Assembly: GCF_002356315.1 (NCBI RefSeq) | Contig: NZ_AP018164.1 | Span: 930,001-994,000, forward strand | Length of the DNA: 64,000 nt | Reading direction: 5' to 3' | Source: Mycobacterium shigaense | GTDB taxonomy: Bacteria; Actinomycetota; Actinomycetes; Mycobacteriales; Mycobacteriaceae | Part shown: one piece after another, positions 28,580 through 37,714 of the stretch | Position numbering within the stretch: position 1 is the first letter of the stretch | Layout: every line of letters starts with the position of its first letter | Notes under the pieces: generated by a model | Database searches by the model: none | What the model saw: only the letters and a program-made list of their open reading frames with translations | Told to the model about the DNA's origin: nothing | Translations under genes and position numbers: made by a program

Positions 28580-29514
28580 CGACCGAAGCTCCGCCGCTAC
28601 CGCCGACACCGGACTCGCGAGGACGACGCGTCGCGATTGCTTTTGGAGTCGTCGTAGCCCTCGTTGTTATCTACGTCCTGTCCCTGATTGCCGTGCACCT
28701 GTTGGCCAAATCGGCGCCTCCGTTGCCGGCGGTGGACTTCAGCAAGGTCGAGGAGGACGACAACGTGGTGTCGGTCCACCTCGAGAAGCTGGATACGGTG
28801 GCCAACCGACTGACGGTGAATGTGCTTGTCTACCCGAAGACTTCGCTGTACGACAAGAACTTCGGCGTGCTGACCACCGATGCGGCCGTGCGCCTGTATC
28901 CGGACAACGACCTGGGTGACCTGCAGTACCCGGTGGGCAAGGCGCCAGCGCAGGTGAGCACCAACATCGAGGCGCGCGGCGATCCCGGTAACTGGCCGTT
29001 CGATACGTACAAGACCGACACGATCGCGGCCGATGTGTTCACCGGGTCGGGCCCGTCACGCGAAAAGACCGCCGCCCGAGTCGAAGTCACGGGAAGGTTG
29101 GACGGCTGGGACGCCAGCGTCACCCGCGTGCACGACCCGGACGATTCGAACCCGAATTCGCTGGACAACGTCGTCATCACGCTGCAGCGGTCCAAGGGGC
29201 CGTTGATCTTCGACCTCGGCATCATCCTGGTCCTGATCGCCCTGCCAGTGCTGGCGCTGTGGGTGGCCGTTCCCGTCGCGCTCGGCAGGACGTCGTTCCT
29301 GCCACCGATGACGACGTGGTACGGCGCGATGCTGTTCGCGATCGTCCCGCTGCGAAATATCCTGCCGGGCAGTCCGCCTTACGGTTCGTGGATCGATCAG
29401 GCCGTCGTGCTCTGGGTACTGATCGCTTTGGTCGTCGCCCTGGCCTTGTTCCTGATCGGTTGGTGGCAGCAACGCGATCGAAAAGGGCCGAAGCCCAGGA
29501 AGCAGAAGACCTGA
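28576..29514 (+). CDS. DUF4436 membrane protein, paralogue 1
   Basis: 312 residues. A Pro-rich cytoplasmic start (TEAPPLPPTPD) precedes one membrane helix (about 16-40, VAIAFGVVVALVVIYVLSLI). A large soluble domain of about 180 residues follows (DTVANRLTVNVLVYP, YPVGKAPAQVSTNIEARGDPGNWPFDTY, VEVTGRLDGWD). Three C-terminal membrane segments include MLFAIVPLRNILPGSPPYGSWIDQAVVLWVLIAL in two parts. Like Rv0713 by fold, sequence and neighbours. Function unknown. It ends 1 base before the convergent pstS. Confidence 0.88.
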   Translation: MTTEAPPLPPTPDSRGRRVAIAFGVVVALVVIYVLSLIAVHLLAKSAPPLPAVDFSKVEEDDNVVSVHLEKLDTVANRLTVNVLVYPKTSLYDKNFGVLTTDAAVRLYPDNDLGDLQYPVGKAPAQVSTNIEARGDPGNWPFDTYKTDTIAADVFTGSGPSREKTAARVEVTGRLDGWDASVTRVHDPDDSNPNSLDNVVITLQRSKGPLIFDLGIILVLIALPVLALWVAVPVALGRTSFLPPMTTWYGAMLFAIVPLRNILPGSPPYGSWIDQAVVLWVLIALVVALALFLIGWWQQRDRKGPKPRKQKT

Positions 29515-29515
29515 A

Positions 29516-30652
29516 CTAGCCGGTCAGCCCGTTCGTCGCTCCCGGCGTCGCGGTGATCGCGTCGACGGCGCCGAACACCTTCGACTGGAAGTCCGGTGGC
29601 AGCGGGATGTAGCCGTGCTTGTCGAGGTCGGCCTGCCCCGGTCCGACCGCGGCCTGCAGGAACGCCTTCACCGCCTGGCCCACTTCGGGGCTGGGGTACT
29701 TCGAGCAGATGATCTCGTAGGTGACCATGACGATCGGGTAGACGTCGGGTTGGGTGGGGTTGTAGAACGCGGACAGATCGAGCACCAGGTCGTTGCCCTT
29801 GCCCGCGATCTTGGCGTTGCTGATGGTCTTGCCGACCGTGTCGGCGCCGATGCGCACCGGCCGCAGCGATTTGCGGCTCGCCGACGTCTTGATCTGGGCG
29901 CTGAAAAGGTTCTGCTGCTGGGCGAATGAGTATTCGTTGTAGCTGATCGCGCCCTCGGTGTTCTTCACCTCCACGGAGGTGCCGCTGTTGCCGTGCCTGC
30001 CGATACCCACGCCGCCGTTGAAGATCTTGCCGGTGCCTTTGTCCCACGTTCCACCGGATGCGGCCTGCAGGTAGGCCTGAAAGTTTGCGGTGGTGCCGGA
30101 CGGGTCCTCGCGGTAGACGACGTGGATGTCCTCCGGCGGCATTGACGTGTTGAGCGCGGTGAGGGCCGGGTCGTCCCAGCGCGTGATACTGCCGTTGAAG
30201 ATCCGTGCCAGCGTGGGCGCGTCGAGTACCAGGTTGTCGACGGCATTGAGGTTGTAGGTGATGGCGATCGGACCGAAGACCACGGGCAGATTCCACGCGT
30301 CGTTGCCGCCGCAGCGCTGCTTGGCAGCCGCGTACTGGTCACCGGACAGCGGTAGGTCGGAGGCGCCGAAATCGGTCTTGCCGGCAAGGAAGTCGCTGAT
30401 TCCCGCGCCGGAGCCGTTGGCGGTGTAGTCGAGGGTTTGGCCCTTGCACGCCTTGGTGAACGCGGCGATGAACTGCGTGACCGCGTTGGCCTGCGCGGTC
30501 GAGCCGCTTGCCGTGATGGCTTGCTTGCCACCGCAATCCACCCGGGCCCCGTTGGCGTAGGCCAGGGCCGTGTGCGGCTTGCTGCACCCCGACAGCATCA
30601 GCGCGGCCGCGGTCAGGACGCTGATCGCGGCACCCGATCGGTTGCGCTTCAC
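29516..30652 (-). CDS. pstS: PstS-type phosphate-binding lipoprotein
   Basis: 378 residues from GTG 30652, preceded by GAGGAGG. Lipobox ALMLSGC gives Cys 23 as the lipidated residue. Phosphate-loop motifs typical of PstS are [36 protein letters not shown] and [16 protein letters not shown]. It captures phosphate outside the membrane for the Pst ABC transporter. No pstCAB genes are here, so it is an orphan copy, inserted between two DUF4436 genes. Confidence 0.92.
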   Translation of the reverse strand: MKRNRSGAAISVLTAAALMLSGCSKPHTALAYANGARVDCGGKQAITASGSTAQANAVTQFIAAFTKACKGQTLDYTANGSGAGISDFLAGKTDFGASDLPLSGDQYAAAKQRCGGNDAWNLPVVFGPIAITYNLNAVDNLVLDAPTLARIFNGSITRWDDPALTALNTSMPPEDIHVVYREDPSGTTANFQAYLQAASGGTWDKGTGKIFNGGVGIGRHGNSGTSVEVKNTEGAISYNEYSFAQQQNLFSAQIKTSASRKSLRPVRIGADTVGKTISNAKIAGKGNDLVLDLSAFYNPTQPDVYPIVMVTYEIICSKYPSPEVGQAVKAFLQAAVGPGQADLDKHGYIPLPPDFQSKVFGAVDAITATPGATNGLTG

Positions 30653-30660
30653 GTTGATTG

Positions 30661-31099
30661 CCTCCTCGGGAACGACAGACGGTAAAAGGATGCGGCGGTT
30701 GTGGCGCCGGTGATGCCCGGCGACGGCGAGGTCATCCCGGGGGTGGGGGTGCGATAAGGGGTCTCCACTTGCTCTCCGGCAACGTAGCGATAGGGCAAGC
30801 CGGGCGAGTGGCAGCGGCGGCCACGGCGTCCGACTTCAGCGGTGAGACCGGTGCCGGGACGCCCGACATACCGTTTTCGCCGCCCGTCGAAATTTACGGC
30901 TATCGAGCTACGCGCAAACAAACATCAGATGAACGGGAACGGGTCCAGATCGCGGCTTCGAACGAACATTCTCGGAAATCCTCATGTCGTAGCGCAACGG
31001 GGGCCGGTTTATTACCATTCGAATTCGTGTCGCTCCCGATCGGCTTGTCCGTCCAGCGAATGCGCGCCCGCCCCTTGCTAGCGGTGATGGTGGTGTCCG
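30661..31099. other. Intergenic region between pstS and DUF4436 gene 2
   Basis: About 440 bases between divergent genes, so it should hold both promoters. The ORFs crossing it have no family resemblance and look like chance. No strong repeat or hairpin found. GCTAGCGG at 31077-31084 is a degenerate form of the motif seen before the other paralogues. Confidence 0.5.
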
Positions 31100-31999
31100 A
31101 TGACCGTTGAGAACCCGCCCGCCGAACACGCCCTACCGTCCAAAGAGCGCTCACCTCTGATTGTCGGTGTGGGCATTCTCATCGCGTTCATCGCGGTCTA
31201 CGGCCTGTCGTTGTTCGGCTTTCACCTGCTGGGCCGATCGGCGGCGCCGCTGAAGGCTCCGGATCTCAACGCGGCCGAGGACACCGTCGTGCTTGTGCGC
31301 ATCGAGGAGCTCAAGACCGTCGCCAATCGACTCGCGGTGAAGGTGCTTGTGTATCCGAAGGAGGACATGTGGGACTCGCGGCTCGAGGTCCTCAAATCCG
31401 ACACCGCAGTTCGCATGGATCCGCCGAATGACCTGGGAGACTTGGTCTATCCGGCGGGGAAGTCGCCCGCGCAGGTGTCCACCACGGTCGAGGCCCACGG
31501 GGATCCCGAGATCTGGCCCTTCGACTCCTACACGACGGACACGCTGTCCGCCGACGTGCTGGTCGGCTCTGGCGACGACCGCAAATACATACCTGCCCGT
31601 GTCGAAGTGGCCGGCAAGTTGGAAGGCTGGGACGTCAGCGTTCAGCGGGTCGGCGAAGGCGGCCGGGAGGACGCCACCGGCGACAGCGTGATAATCACGC
31701 TGCACAGATCAAAGGCCCCGCTGATTTTCGATCTGGGAATCTGTTTGGTGCTCTTCGCCCTGGCCACTATGGCGTTGGCGGTGGTCGTTCCGATGGCGAC
31801 GGGTAAGCGGAAGTTGGTGCCGCCATTCGGCGGGTGGTTTGCCGCGCTGCTGTTCGCGGTGATTCCTATCCGCAACTTCCTTCCCGGTGCCCCGCCGCCG
31901 GGTGCCTGGATCGACCAAGCGCTGGTGATCTGGGTGCTGATCGCCCTCGTCGCGGCGATGGTGATGTACATGCGCACTTGGTACAAGAAGTCGGATTAG
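31100..31999 (+). CDS. DUF4436 membrane protein, paralogue 2
   Basis: 299 residues from ATG 31100; an in-frame TGA lies 15 bases upstream, so the start cannot be earlier. Same layout as paralogue 1: N-terminal helix (about 18-40), soluble domain (KTVANRLAVKVLVYPKEDMW, GDPEIWPFDSYTTD), three C-terminal membrane segments with FAALLFAVIPIRNFLPGAPPPGAWIDQ. It stands directly before the formylglycine-generating enzyme gene (57 bases), the arrangement seen for Rv0712/Rv0713 in reverse order. Confidence 0.87.
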   Translation: MTVENPPAEHALPSKERSPLIVGVGILIAFIAVYGLSLFGFHLLGRSAAPLKAPDLNAAEDTVVLVRIEELKTVANRLAVKVLVYPKEDMWDSRLEVLKSDTAVRMDPPNDLGDLVYPAGKSPAQVSTTVEAHGDPEIWPFDSYTTDTLSADVLVGSGDDRKYIPARVEVAGKLEGWDVSVQRVGEGGREDATGDSVIITLHRSKAPLIFDLGICLVLFALATMALAVVVPMATGKRKLVPPFGGWFAALLFAVIPIRNFLPGAPPPGAWIDQALVIWVLIALVAAMVMYMRTWYKKSD

Positions 32000-32056
32000 C
32001 GCTTGCCGCGGCACCGGGCTCGGGTCCCCGGGTGGCCCGGCGCGTCCTAGGCTGAG

Positions 32057-32959
32057 GTGGTGCTCACCGAGCTGGTCGATCTGCCCGGCGGTTCCTTCCG
32101 CATGGGCTCGACGAGTTTTTATCCCGAAGAGGCCCCGATCCATACGGCGACCGTGGGCCCCTTTGCGGTGGAGCGTCATCCGGTGACCAACGCGCAATTC
32201 GCCGAATTCGTCTCCGCTACAGACTATGTCACGGTCGCGGAACAGCCGGTCGATCCGGCGCTGTATCCGGGCATCGATCCCGCGGAGCTGCGAGCCGGCG
32301 CACTGGTCTTCCGCCCGACCCCGGGCCCGGTGGATCTGCGCGACTGGCGGCAATGGTGGACGTGGGTGCCGGGCGCCTGCTGGCGCCACCCGGTCGGTCC
32401 GGATAGCGGCGTCGACGACCGGGGCGATCACCCCGTCGTGCAAGTCGCCTACCCCGACGCCGCGGCCTACGCGCACTGGGCCGGTCGGCGGCTGCCGACC
32501 GAGGCCGAGTGGGAGTACGCGGCCCGGGCCGGCAGCAGCGCGATCTACGCCTGGGGCGACGAGGTGAATCCCGACGGCCGGCTGATGGCCAACAGGTGGC
32601 AGGGCAGATTCCCCTATCGAAACGACGGCGCACTCGGCTGGGTGGGCACGTCGCCGGTGGGGACGTTCCCGCCCAACGGTTTCGGGCTGTTCGACATGAT
32701 CGGCAATGTCTGGGAGTGGACCTCCACCGAGTTCTCCGCTCACCATCGGCTCGAGCAACCGCCGAAGGCCTGCTGCACCCCGTCGGGCCCCCCGAAAGCG
32801 CCGGATCCGAGCATCAGCCAGACGTTGAAGGGCGGCTCGCACCTGTGCGCTCCCGAGTATTGTCACCGCTACCGTCCGGCGGCCCGATCGCCGCAATCGC
32901 AGGACACCTCGACCACGCACATCGGTTTTCGCTGCGTGTTGACCCGCGAGTCGGTCTAG
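32057..32959 (+). CDS. Formylglycine-generating enzyme (sulfatase activator)
   Basis: 300 residues from GTG 32057 (a second GTG follows at once). The FGE-sulfatase domain fills the protein, from ELVDLPGGSFRMGS through RLPTEAEWEYAARAG and GNVWEWTSTEF. Two active-site Cys are seen in KGGSHLCAPEYCHRYRPAARS, the copper-binding pair of aerobic FGE. The enzyme uses oxygen to turn the CxPxR Cys of sulfatases into formylglycine. Its target is most likely the AtsA encoded at 26057. Confidence 0.94.
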   Translation: MVLTELVDLPGGSFRMGSTSFYPEEAPIHTATVGPFAVERHPVTNAQFAEFVSATDYVTVAEQPVDPALYPGIDPAELRAGALVFRPTPGPVDLRDWRQWWTWVPGACWRHPVGPDSGVDDRGDHPVVQVAYPDAAAYAHWAGRRLPTEAEWEYAARAGSSAIYAWGDEVNPDGRLMANRWQGRFPYRNDGALGWVGTSPVGTFPPNGFGLFDMIGNVWEWTSTEFSAHHRLEQPPKACCTPSGPPKAPDPSISQTLKGGSHLCAPEYCHRYRPAARSPQSQDTSTTHIGFRCVLTRESV

Positions 32960-33084
32960 CAACGTTTCCGTGCGGCGCGGTCGCGCACTCCGCCCGGATC
33001 GGCCCGCAGTGTGAACGCCGCCTGGCCAACAGGTGACGAAGTCCCTCCGACATGGGATTTCGCGAGCCCCGGTACGCGCTATTC

Positions 33085-33184
33085 GCTAGCATCGGACCCC
33101 GTGTCGTCTCGACGAACTCGATTGCATCGGCGATCTGGGCAAAGCGGCGCGCCCGCGGCACACGGGTTCGGGCGCGGCCGATGA
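33085..33184 (+). promoter_or_regulatory. GCTAGCATC promoter and possible leaderless 27-codon ORF before DUF4436 gene 3
   Basis: TAGCAT (33087-33092) is followed after 8 bases by GTG 33101. This opens a 27-codon frame whose TGA (33182-33184) overlaps ATG 33181 of the main gene. The layout suggests a leaderless ORF feeding ribosomes to the gene. Confidence 0.4.
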
Positions 33185-34173
33185 CCACTGACACGTCGCA
33201 GCTACCGCCCCCGCCACCGCCGGACGACGAGGCGCCTGCGCCGGAGCCCGAGGAAGAGCCGCCCACGACGCGCTTCGGGCGTTTTCAGGCCGCGTTCAAC
33301 CGGCGCAAAAGGAATGTCTTGATCGCCGTCGGCGTCATGGTCGTTGTCGTGGGCGCCTACGCCCTGTCCCTGTTTGCCGTCCACTACCTGCAGCGATCCG
33401 CGGGTCCGCTGCCGCCGCTGGACTTGAGCGAGGGCGCGGGCAACTACACGATCGTGCAGCTGCGCCTCGACGAGCTGAAGACCTCGGCAAACCGGCTCAC
33501 CGTGGATGTGCTGGTGTATCCGCCGGATTCGACTTACGACAAGCGCTTCGATGTGCTGGCCAAGGATGTGGCGGTGCGCCTGTATCCGACCAGTGACCTG
33601 GGCGACCTGGTGTTTCCGATCGGAAAGGCCCCGGCGCAGGTCCAGACGAAGATCGAGGCGCACGGCGATCCCGGTAACTGGCCATTCGACAAGTACACCA
33701 CCGAAAAGATCTCGGCCGACACTTTCATCGGGACGGGCGACGGCCGCCGGAAGTATCCGGGTCGCGTCGAGGTGACCGGCTCGTTGGAGGGCTGGGACGT
33801 CGGCGTCTCCCGCGTCAACGACAACGGTGATGCAGCGCCCGCGGGCGATGACGACGCGAGCCTCGTGATCACCCTGAAACGGGCCAAGGGTCCGCTGGTC
33901 TTCGACCTGGCCATCATCGCGGTCCTGATCGCCTTGCCCACCCTGGCGCTGTGGGTCGCCATTCCGATGGTGCTGGGCCGGCGAAAGTTCGTGCCCCCGT
34001 TCGGAACCTGGTACGCCGCGATGCTGTTTGCCGTCGTCCCGCTGCGTAACTTCCTGCCGGGTTCGCCGCCCGCGGGCTCGTGGATCGACCAGGCCGTCGT
34101 CCAGTGGGTGCTGATCGGGTTGGGGACAGCCATGACCCTGTACATCATCGCCTGGGTACGGCAAGGCGACTGA
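33181..34173 (+). CDS. DUF4436 membrane protein, paralogue 3
   Basis: About 330 residues from ATG 33181 (MTTDTSQLPPPPPPDDE). The longer frame from 33052 would place the shared promoter motif inside the gene. An acidic, Pro-rich cytoplasmic start of about 35 residues precedes the first helix (NVLIAVGVMVVVVGAYALSLF). The soluble domain (KTSANRLTVDVLVYP, AHGDPGNWPFDKYTTEK) and three C-terminal membrane segments match the paralogues. Conserved AMLFAVVPLRNFLPGSPPAG. Confidence 0.87.
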   Translation: MTTDTSQLPPPPPPDDEAPAPEPEEEPPTTRFGRFQAAFNRRKRNVLIAVGVMVVVVGAYALSLFAVHYLQRSAGPLPPLDLSEGAGNYTIVQLRLDELKTSANRLTVDVLVYPPDSTYDKRFDVLAKDVAVRLYPTSDLGDLVFPIGKAPAQVQTKIEAHGDPGNWPFDKYTTEKISADTFIGTGDGRRKYPGRVEVTGSLEGWDVGVSRVNDNGDAAPAGDDDASLVITLKRAKGPLVFDLAIIAVLIALPTLALWVAIPMVLGRRKFVPPFGTWYAAMLFAVVPLRNFLPGSPPAGSWIDQAVVQWVLIGLGTAMTLYIIAWVRQGD

Positions 34174-34254
34174 CGTTCGCGGCAGCGAATGTCAGCAGTG
34201 TGTTAACACCACGTAGCAACGCTGTTTTCTCCAAGGTCAGCAAATATCGGCGTT

Positions 34255-34262
34255 GCTAGCAT
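34255..34262 (+). promoter_or_regulatory. GCTAGCAT motif, leaderless promoter of DUF4436 gene 4
   Basis: TAGCAT lies 8 bases before GTG 34271. This is the same spacing as at 33087/33101, so the transcript probably begins at the start codon. Confidence 0.5.
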
Positions 34263-34270
34263 CTCGGTGC

Positions 34271-35278
34271 GTGACCCTCCAACGGGAATTAACCCCGTCG
34301 GCGTATGAGCCTGCCGGCGGGGAGCCCGAGTTCGACCTGGCCGAGGTGCTGGCGGCGCGGACCGAGGCACCCGCTGGTGTGTCGCCGCCGGCCCCGCCGG
34401 AACCCGAATCCCAGGACAAGCCGAAGCGACGCCGGCACATAGTGCTGGACATCCTCATCGTGCTGGGCGTCGTCTGCATCTACGCCCTGTCGCTGCTCGG
34501 CTATCACCTGCTGGCCAGCGCGCCGAAGCTGCCCCAGCCGGAATTGAGCACGGCCGACGGCACCGTGGTGCTGGTCCGCCTCGAACAGCTGCACACCGTG
34601 GCCAATCGCCTCGATGTCAAGGTGCTGGTGATGCCCGACGACTCGCTGCTCAACAAGCGCCTCAACGTGTTGAACACCGACACCTCGGTGCGCTTCTTCC
34701 CACAGAACGACCTGGGTGACCTGCAGTACCCGGTGGGGAAGCTTCCGGCACAAGTTTCCACCACCATCGAGGCGCACGGCGACCCGGGCGACTGGCCCTT
34801 CGACTCTTACCGGACGGACCTGATTCAGGCTGACGTCCTCGTCGGCTCGGGCGACAACCGTCAATACAAATTCGGCCGGGTGGAAGTGACCGGCTCGCTC
34901 GAGGGCTGGGACGTCGAGGAAACCCGGGTCCCGCGCAACAAAACCGACCCCGATCGACCCGACAACGTCATCATCACCCTGCACCGGGCCAAGGGCCCCT
35001 TGGTGTTCGATCTCGGCATCTGCCTGGTCCTGATCACGCTGCCGACCCTGGCGCTGTTCGTGGCCATTCAGATGCTGACGGGGCGCAGGGCTTTCCTGCC
35101 GCCGTTTTCCACCTGGTATGCGGCCATGCTTTTCGCCGTGGTCCCGCTGCGCAACATTCTGCCCGGCACGCCACCCGCGGGTGCGTGGATCGATCAGGCC
35201 GTGGTGATCTGGGTGCTGATCGGGCTGGCCACCGCGCTGGTGCTCTACGTCATCGCGTGGTATCGAAGATCCAGCTGA
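34271..35278 (+). CDS. DUF4436 membrane protein, paralogue 4
   Basis: About 335 residues from GTG 34271 (VTLQRELTPSAYEP); the longer frame from TTG 34253 overlaps the -10 motif. A long cytoplasmic start of about 60 residues, then a helix (IVLDILIVLGVVCIYALSLLGYH). The soluble domain (HTVANRLDVKVLVMP, YPVGKLPAQVSTTIEAHGDPGDWPFDSYRTD) and C-terminal membrane segments (AAMLFAVVPLRNILPGTPPAG) follow. It converges on the FAD oxidase gene with 1 base between stops. Confidence 0.87.
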   Translation: MTLQRELTPSAYEPAGGEPEFDLAEVLAARTEAPAGVSPPAPPEPESQDKPKRRRHIVLDILIVLGVVCIYALSLLGYHLLASAPKLPQPELSTADGTVVLVRLEQLHTVANRLDVKVLVMPDDSLLNKRLNVLNTDTSVRFFPQNDLGDLQYPVGKLPAQVSTTIEAHGDPGDWPFDSYRTDLIQADVLVGSGDNRQYKFGRVEVTGSLEGWDVEETRVPRNKTDPDRPDNVIITLHRAKGPLVFDLGICLVLITLPTLALFVAIQMLTGRRAFLPPFSTWYAAMLFAVVPLRNILPGTPPAGAWIDQAVVIWVLIGLATALVLYVIAWYRRSS

Positions 35279-35279
35279 C

Positions 35280-36719
35280 TCAGAAGTTCAAGCCGGAGAA
35301 CATGATTCGGCTTGGATCATACTTCTGTCGCACGGCAGTCAGCTTGGGCAGGTTCGGGCCGAAGTACCGCGACGGCGGCTGGTTGGCCTCGATGTAGTTC
35401 ACGTATCCGCCGACCGAATACTGTTGCACCGCTTGGTGTGCCGTGGTCAACCAGGCGGTGGCCGCCGCCTGGTCACCGGTTTCCACGTACCACTGCACCA
35501 GGGACGCCTGTCGGCGCCAGGGGAAGGCGGTGGCCGTCGGCGCCACCGTCGCCAGGGCGCCGTCCAGCGCGTGCATGATCGCCAGCATGCGGCCCGCGCT
35601 GCGCGGGAAGGCGTTGACGGCGGCGGCGATTCCCTGCGCGGTCGCCGGGGTCATCGTGGTGAAGACATCGGAGCCGCCGACATATCCCAGCGGGGCCGGG
35701 TTGAGGTTGCCGACGGCCAGATACCGCACCAAGTCCATGTAGCCGAAGGTGTGGTTCTCGGTCCCGCTCGGCTGCACTCCCACCGCCGTTGTGATGGCGT
35801 TGGCCACGCTGCCGCCGGACCCGGCCGGGCACGTCGCCATGATGCGGCAGTGCTGGCCCATCGCGTCGGTCGTGCTGTCGGCCAGCGCCCAGCTGTTGCG
35901 GTCGGCGGTGCGCAGCCAGTTCTGCCAACCGACCAGCACCTGGGGGAACGCCTGCTGCGGGTAGTTGTGGACCACCACGTCGACGTCGTGGGTGGGGAAC
36001 GTGGCGAAGGTCAGCGAGGTGGTCACCCCGAAGTTGCCGCCCCCGCCGCCGCGCAGCGCCCAGAACAGGTCGGGATTGCTGTTGGCCGACGCGGTCACCG
36101 CCTGGCCGCCGGGCAGCACCACCGACGCGGACATCAACTGGTCGCACAGCAGGCCCGCGTGCCGGGACTGCGCGCCCAGCCCGCCGCCCAGGGCGTGCCC
36201 CGCCGCGCCGACCGACGGGCAGGTGCCGGTCGGGATGCCGCGGCCCGCCGCGGCCAGCGCCTCGTGTATGGCGTACAGGCTGGTCGCCGGCGTCACCGTG
36301 ACCTGCCCGGAGGCGGCGTCGTAGTTGATTCCGCCGGGCAGCTGGCGCAGGTCGAAGACCATCGCGCCGTTGGCCGTGGAGGCGCCGATATAGGAGTGCC
36401 CGCCGCTGCGGGGGGCGACCTTGAGATTGTGGGCGGCGGCGAAGGCCATGGCCTTTTGCACGTCGGCGACCGAGGTGGGCGTGACGACCGCCGCCGGGGT
36501 CGAGCCGTTGTAGTTGGTGTTGAAGACCTGTTTGACCGCGCCGAACTGCCCGTTGTCCGGGAGTATCAGGTGCCCGTTGAGGGCGGTGGACAGCGCGTCC
36601 CAGCCGGTGGCGTTGGGCGCCGCCGTCGCGCGCGGGGAACCGAGCACCGTCCCGGCAGCCAGAGTCGCTGCGGCGGCCCGTAGGAAGGCCTGCCGCGACA
36701 TCTGCCGCACTACCGTCAT
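35280..36719 (-). CDS. Secreted BBE-like FAD oxidase
   Basis: 479 residues from ATG 36719 (MTVVRQMSRQAFLRAAAATLAAG). The N terminus resembles a Tat signal, but with RQ where the twin Arg is usual. It continues to GSPRATAAP. The FAD_binding_4 domain carries RSGGHSYIGAS (His for covalent flavin) and GTCPSVGAAGHALGGGLG (Cys), so bicovalent FAD is likely. The C terminus GGYVNYIEANQPPSRYFGPNLPKLTAVRQKYDP is a BBE domain. Members oxidise sugars or alkaloid-like substrates and make hydrogen peroxide. Substrate unknown. Confidence 0.88.
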   Translation of the reverse strand: MTVVRQMSRQAFLRAAAATLAAGTVLGSPRATAAPNATGWDALSTALNGHLILPDNGQFGAVKQVFNTNYNGSTPAAVVTPTSVADVQKAMAFAAAHNLKVAPRSGGHSYIGASTANGAMVFDLRQLPGGINYDAASGQVTVTPATSLYAIHEALAAAGRGIPTGTCPSVGAAGHALGGGLGAQSRHAGLLCDQLMSASVVLPGGQAVTASANSNPDLFWALRGGGGGNFGVTTSLTFATFPTHDVDVVVHNYPQQAFPQVLVGWQNWLRTADRNSWALADSTTDAMGQHCRIMATCPAGSGGSVANAITTAVGVQPSGTENHTFGYMDLVRYLAVGNLNPAPLGYVGGSDVFTTMTPATAQGIAAAVNAFPRSAGRMLAIMHALDGALATVAPTATAFPWRRQASLVQWYVETGDQAAATAWLTTAHQAVQQYSVGGYVNYIEANQPPSRYFGPNLPKLTAVRQKYDPSRIMFSGLNF

Positions 36720-36858
36720 CCCCGCATTCTGGGGCTTTGCGGCGGCACTAGCGCGCTGTCGCCCGCCGTGTCGTATAACGATTGGCCAACGACCGGTCGG
36801 CACCGGCGAGGGAGACAGTGTGCCACAGCCGGGTTCGCCGATCCGGTGTCCTTTTGTC

Positions 36859-36892
36859 ATGCGGTGTAGGGCCCTATGGCCCTACACCGCAT
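36859..36892 (+). promoter_or_regulatory. Palindromic operator, DosR-box-like
   Basis: Perfect 15-bp arms (ATGCGGTGTAGGGCC and its complement) around CTAT. The core AGGGCCCTATGGCCCT keeps the GGGnC...GnCCC skeleton of a DosR box. It ends 15 bases before the start codon. No T-run, so not a terminator. Confidence 0.5.
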
Positions 36893-36907
36893 ACCGGCGT
36901 CCAGAAA

Positions 36908-37369
36908 ATGCTTAAGATCGTGAACTACCAAGGTTTTGATGGCGGGCTGGGACTGTCCCGACCGGCCCCTGGTTCCAAGCTGCTCAGCGATGTCGAGGCG
37001 ATACAACTGCTCGACAGTGTCAGCTACGGGCGCGTCGTGTTTACGCTCAACGCGCTTCCAGCCATCCGCCCGGTCAATCACCTGCTGGACGAAGGACGGA
37101 TCATCATCCGCACTCGGCTGAACGCGTCGATCTCAGCGTCCACACGTTCCAGCGAAGGCATGGTCGTGGCCTACGAGGCCGACAGCCTGGACCCACAGAC
37201 ACGCACGGGCTGGAGCGTCGTCGTCACTGGACGCGCCCGCACCGTCACCGATCCCGATCGAATATCGCGCTACGAACTGTTGCTCAAGCCCTGGGTCAAT
37301 CACGCCGACACAGTCGTCGCCATCGAACCGGCGATGATCACTGGCCTCAGGATCGAGCCCGAGGCCTGA
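36908..37369 (+). CDS. Pyridoxamine 5'-phosphate oxidase-like flavin-binding protein (Rv0080-like)
   Basis: 153 residues from ATG 36908; the frame is open back to 36782 without a plausible domain there. The split-barrel flavin domain ([66 protein letters not shown]) closely recalls M. tuberculosis Rv0080, a DosR-regulon protein of the same length. Such proteins bind FMN or F420; activity unproven. The upstream palindrome fits dormancy control. GTG 36920 is another start. Confidence 0.85.
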   Translation: MLKIVNYQGFDGGLGLSRPAPGSKLLSDVEAIQLLDSVSYGRVVFTLNALPAIRPVNHLLDEGRIIIRTRLNASISASTRSSEGMVVAYEADSLDPQTRTGWSVVVTGRARTVTDPDRISRYELLLKPWVNHADTVVAIEPAMITGLRIEPEA

Positions 37370-37714
37370 GCCAACAGGTCATGGATATCAGGGAAGGCGA
37401 GAACTTTCGCCCTGCATAACCCATTCGGCGCGCGGACGATCTCGATGGCGCATGCGCCATCGAGATCGTCTAGCAGCTGCTGGGCAACGGCGGCGACGTC
37501 GTGCTGGCAGGAATTTGGCGCTGCGCAGGTCTTCACCTAAACTCTAGGGGTTGCCTTGGGCAGACCTCGGCCGGTAATTGCACCACGTCGGCCCTGCGTG
37601 CCTTTCGGCGACAAAGACCGCGCACGTCAGGTTTTTTGGTGGGTGGTGCACGCTGCACCGTTCACCGAGACGAGATCTCCTGCCGTGCACACGTGAACCA
37701 GTTCAGGAGATCAG
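37370..37714. other. Spacer before the spc operon, with a 36-bp palindrome
   Basis: 345 bases. They hold the palindrome at 37435-37470 and must hold the rplN promoter, which I could not place. No convincing gene. Confidence 0.55.
37435..37470. repeat. 36-bp perfect palindrome
   Basis: Arms GACGATCTCGATGGCGCA and its exact complement, no loop. No T-run follows, so it is not a canonical terminator. It sits 66 bases after the Rv0080-like gene and 245 bases before rplN. Confidence 0.8.

Noticed and set aside
30658..31110. 150-residue ORF between pstS and DUF4436 gene 2
   Set aside because: Low-complexity, Arg/Gly-rich start, no family resemblance; it ends inside the next gene in another frame.
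35424..36683. 419-residue plus-strand ORF opposite the FAD oxidase
   Set aside because: Antisense shadow; the minus strand has flavin-binding motifs.
37300..37536. Minus-strand ORF of 78 residues across the 36-bp palindrome
   Set aside because: Overlaps the end of the Rv0080-like gene, has no good ribosome site, and I see no family marks; its regular look comes partly from the palindrome.
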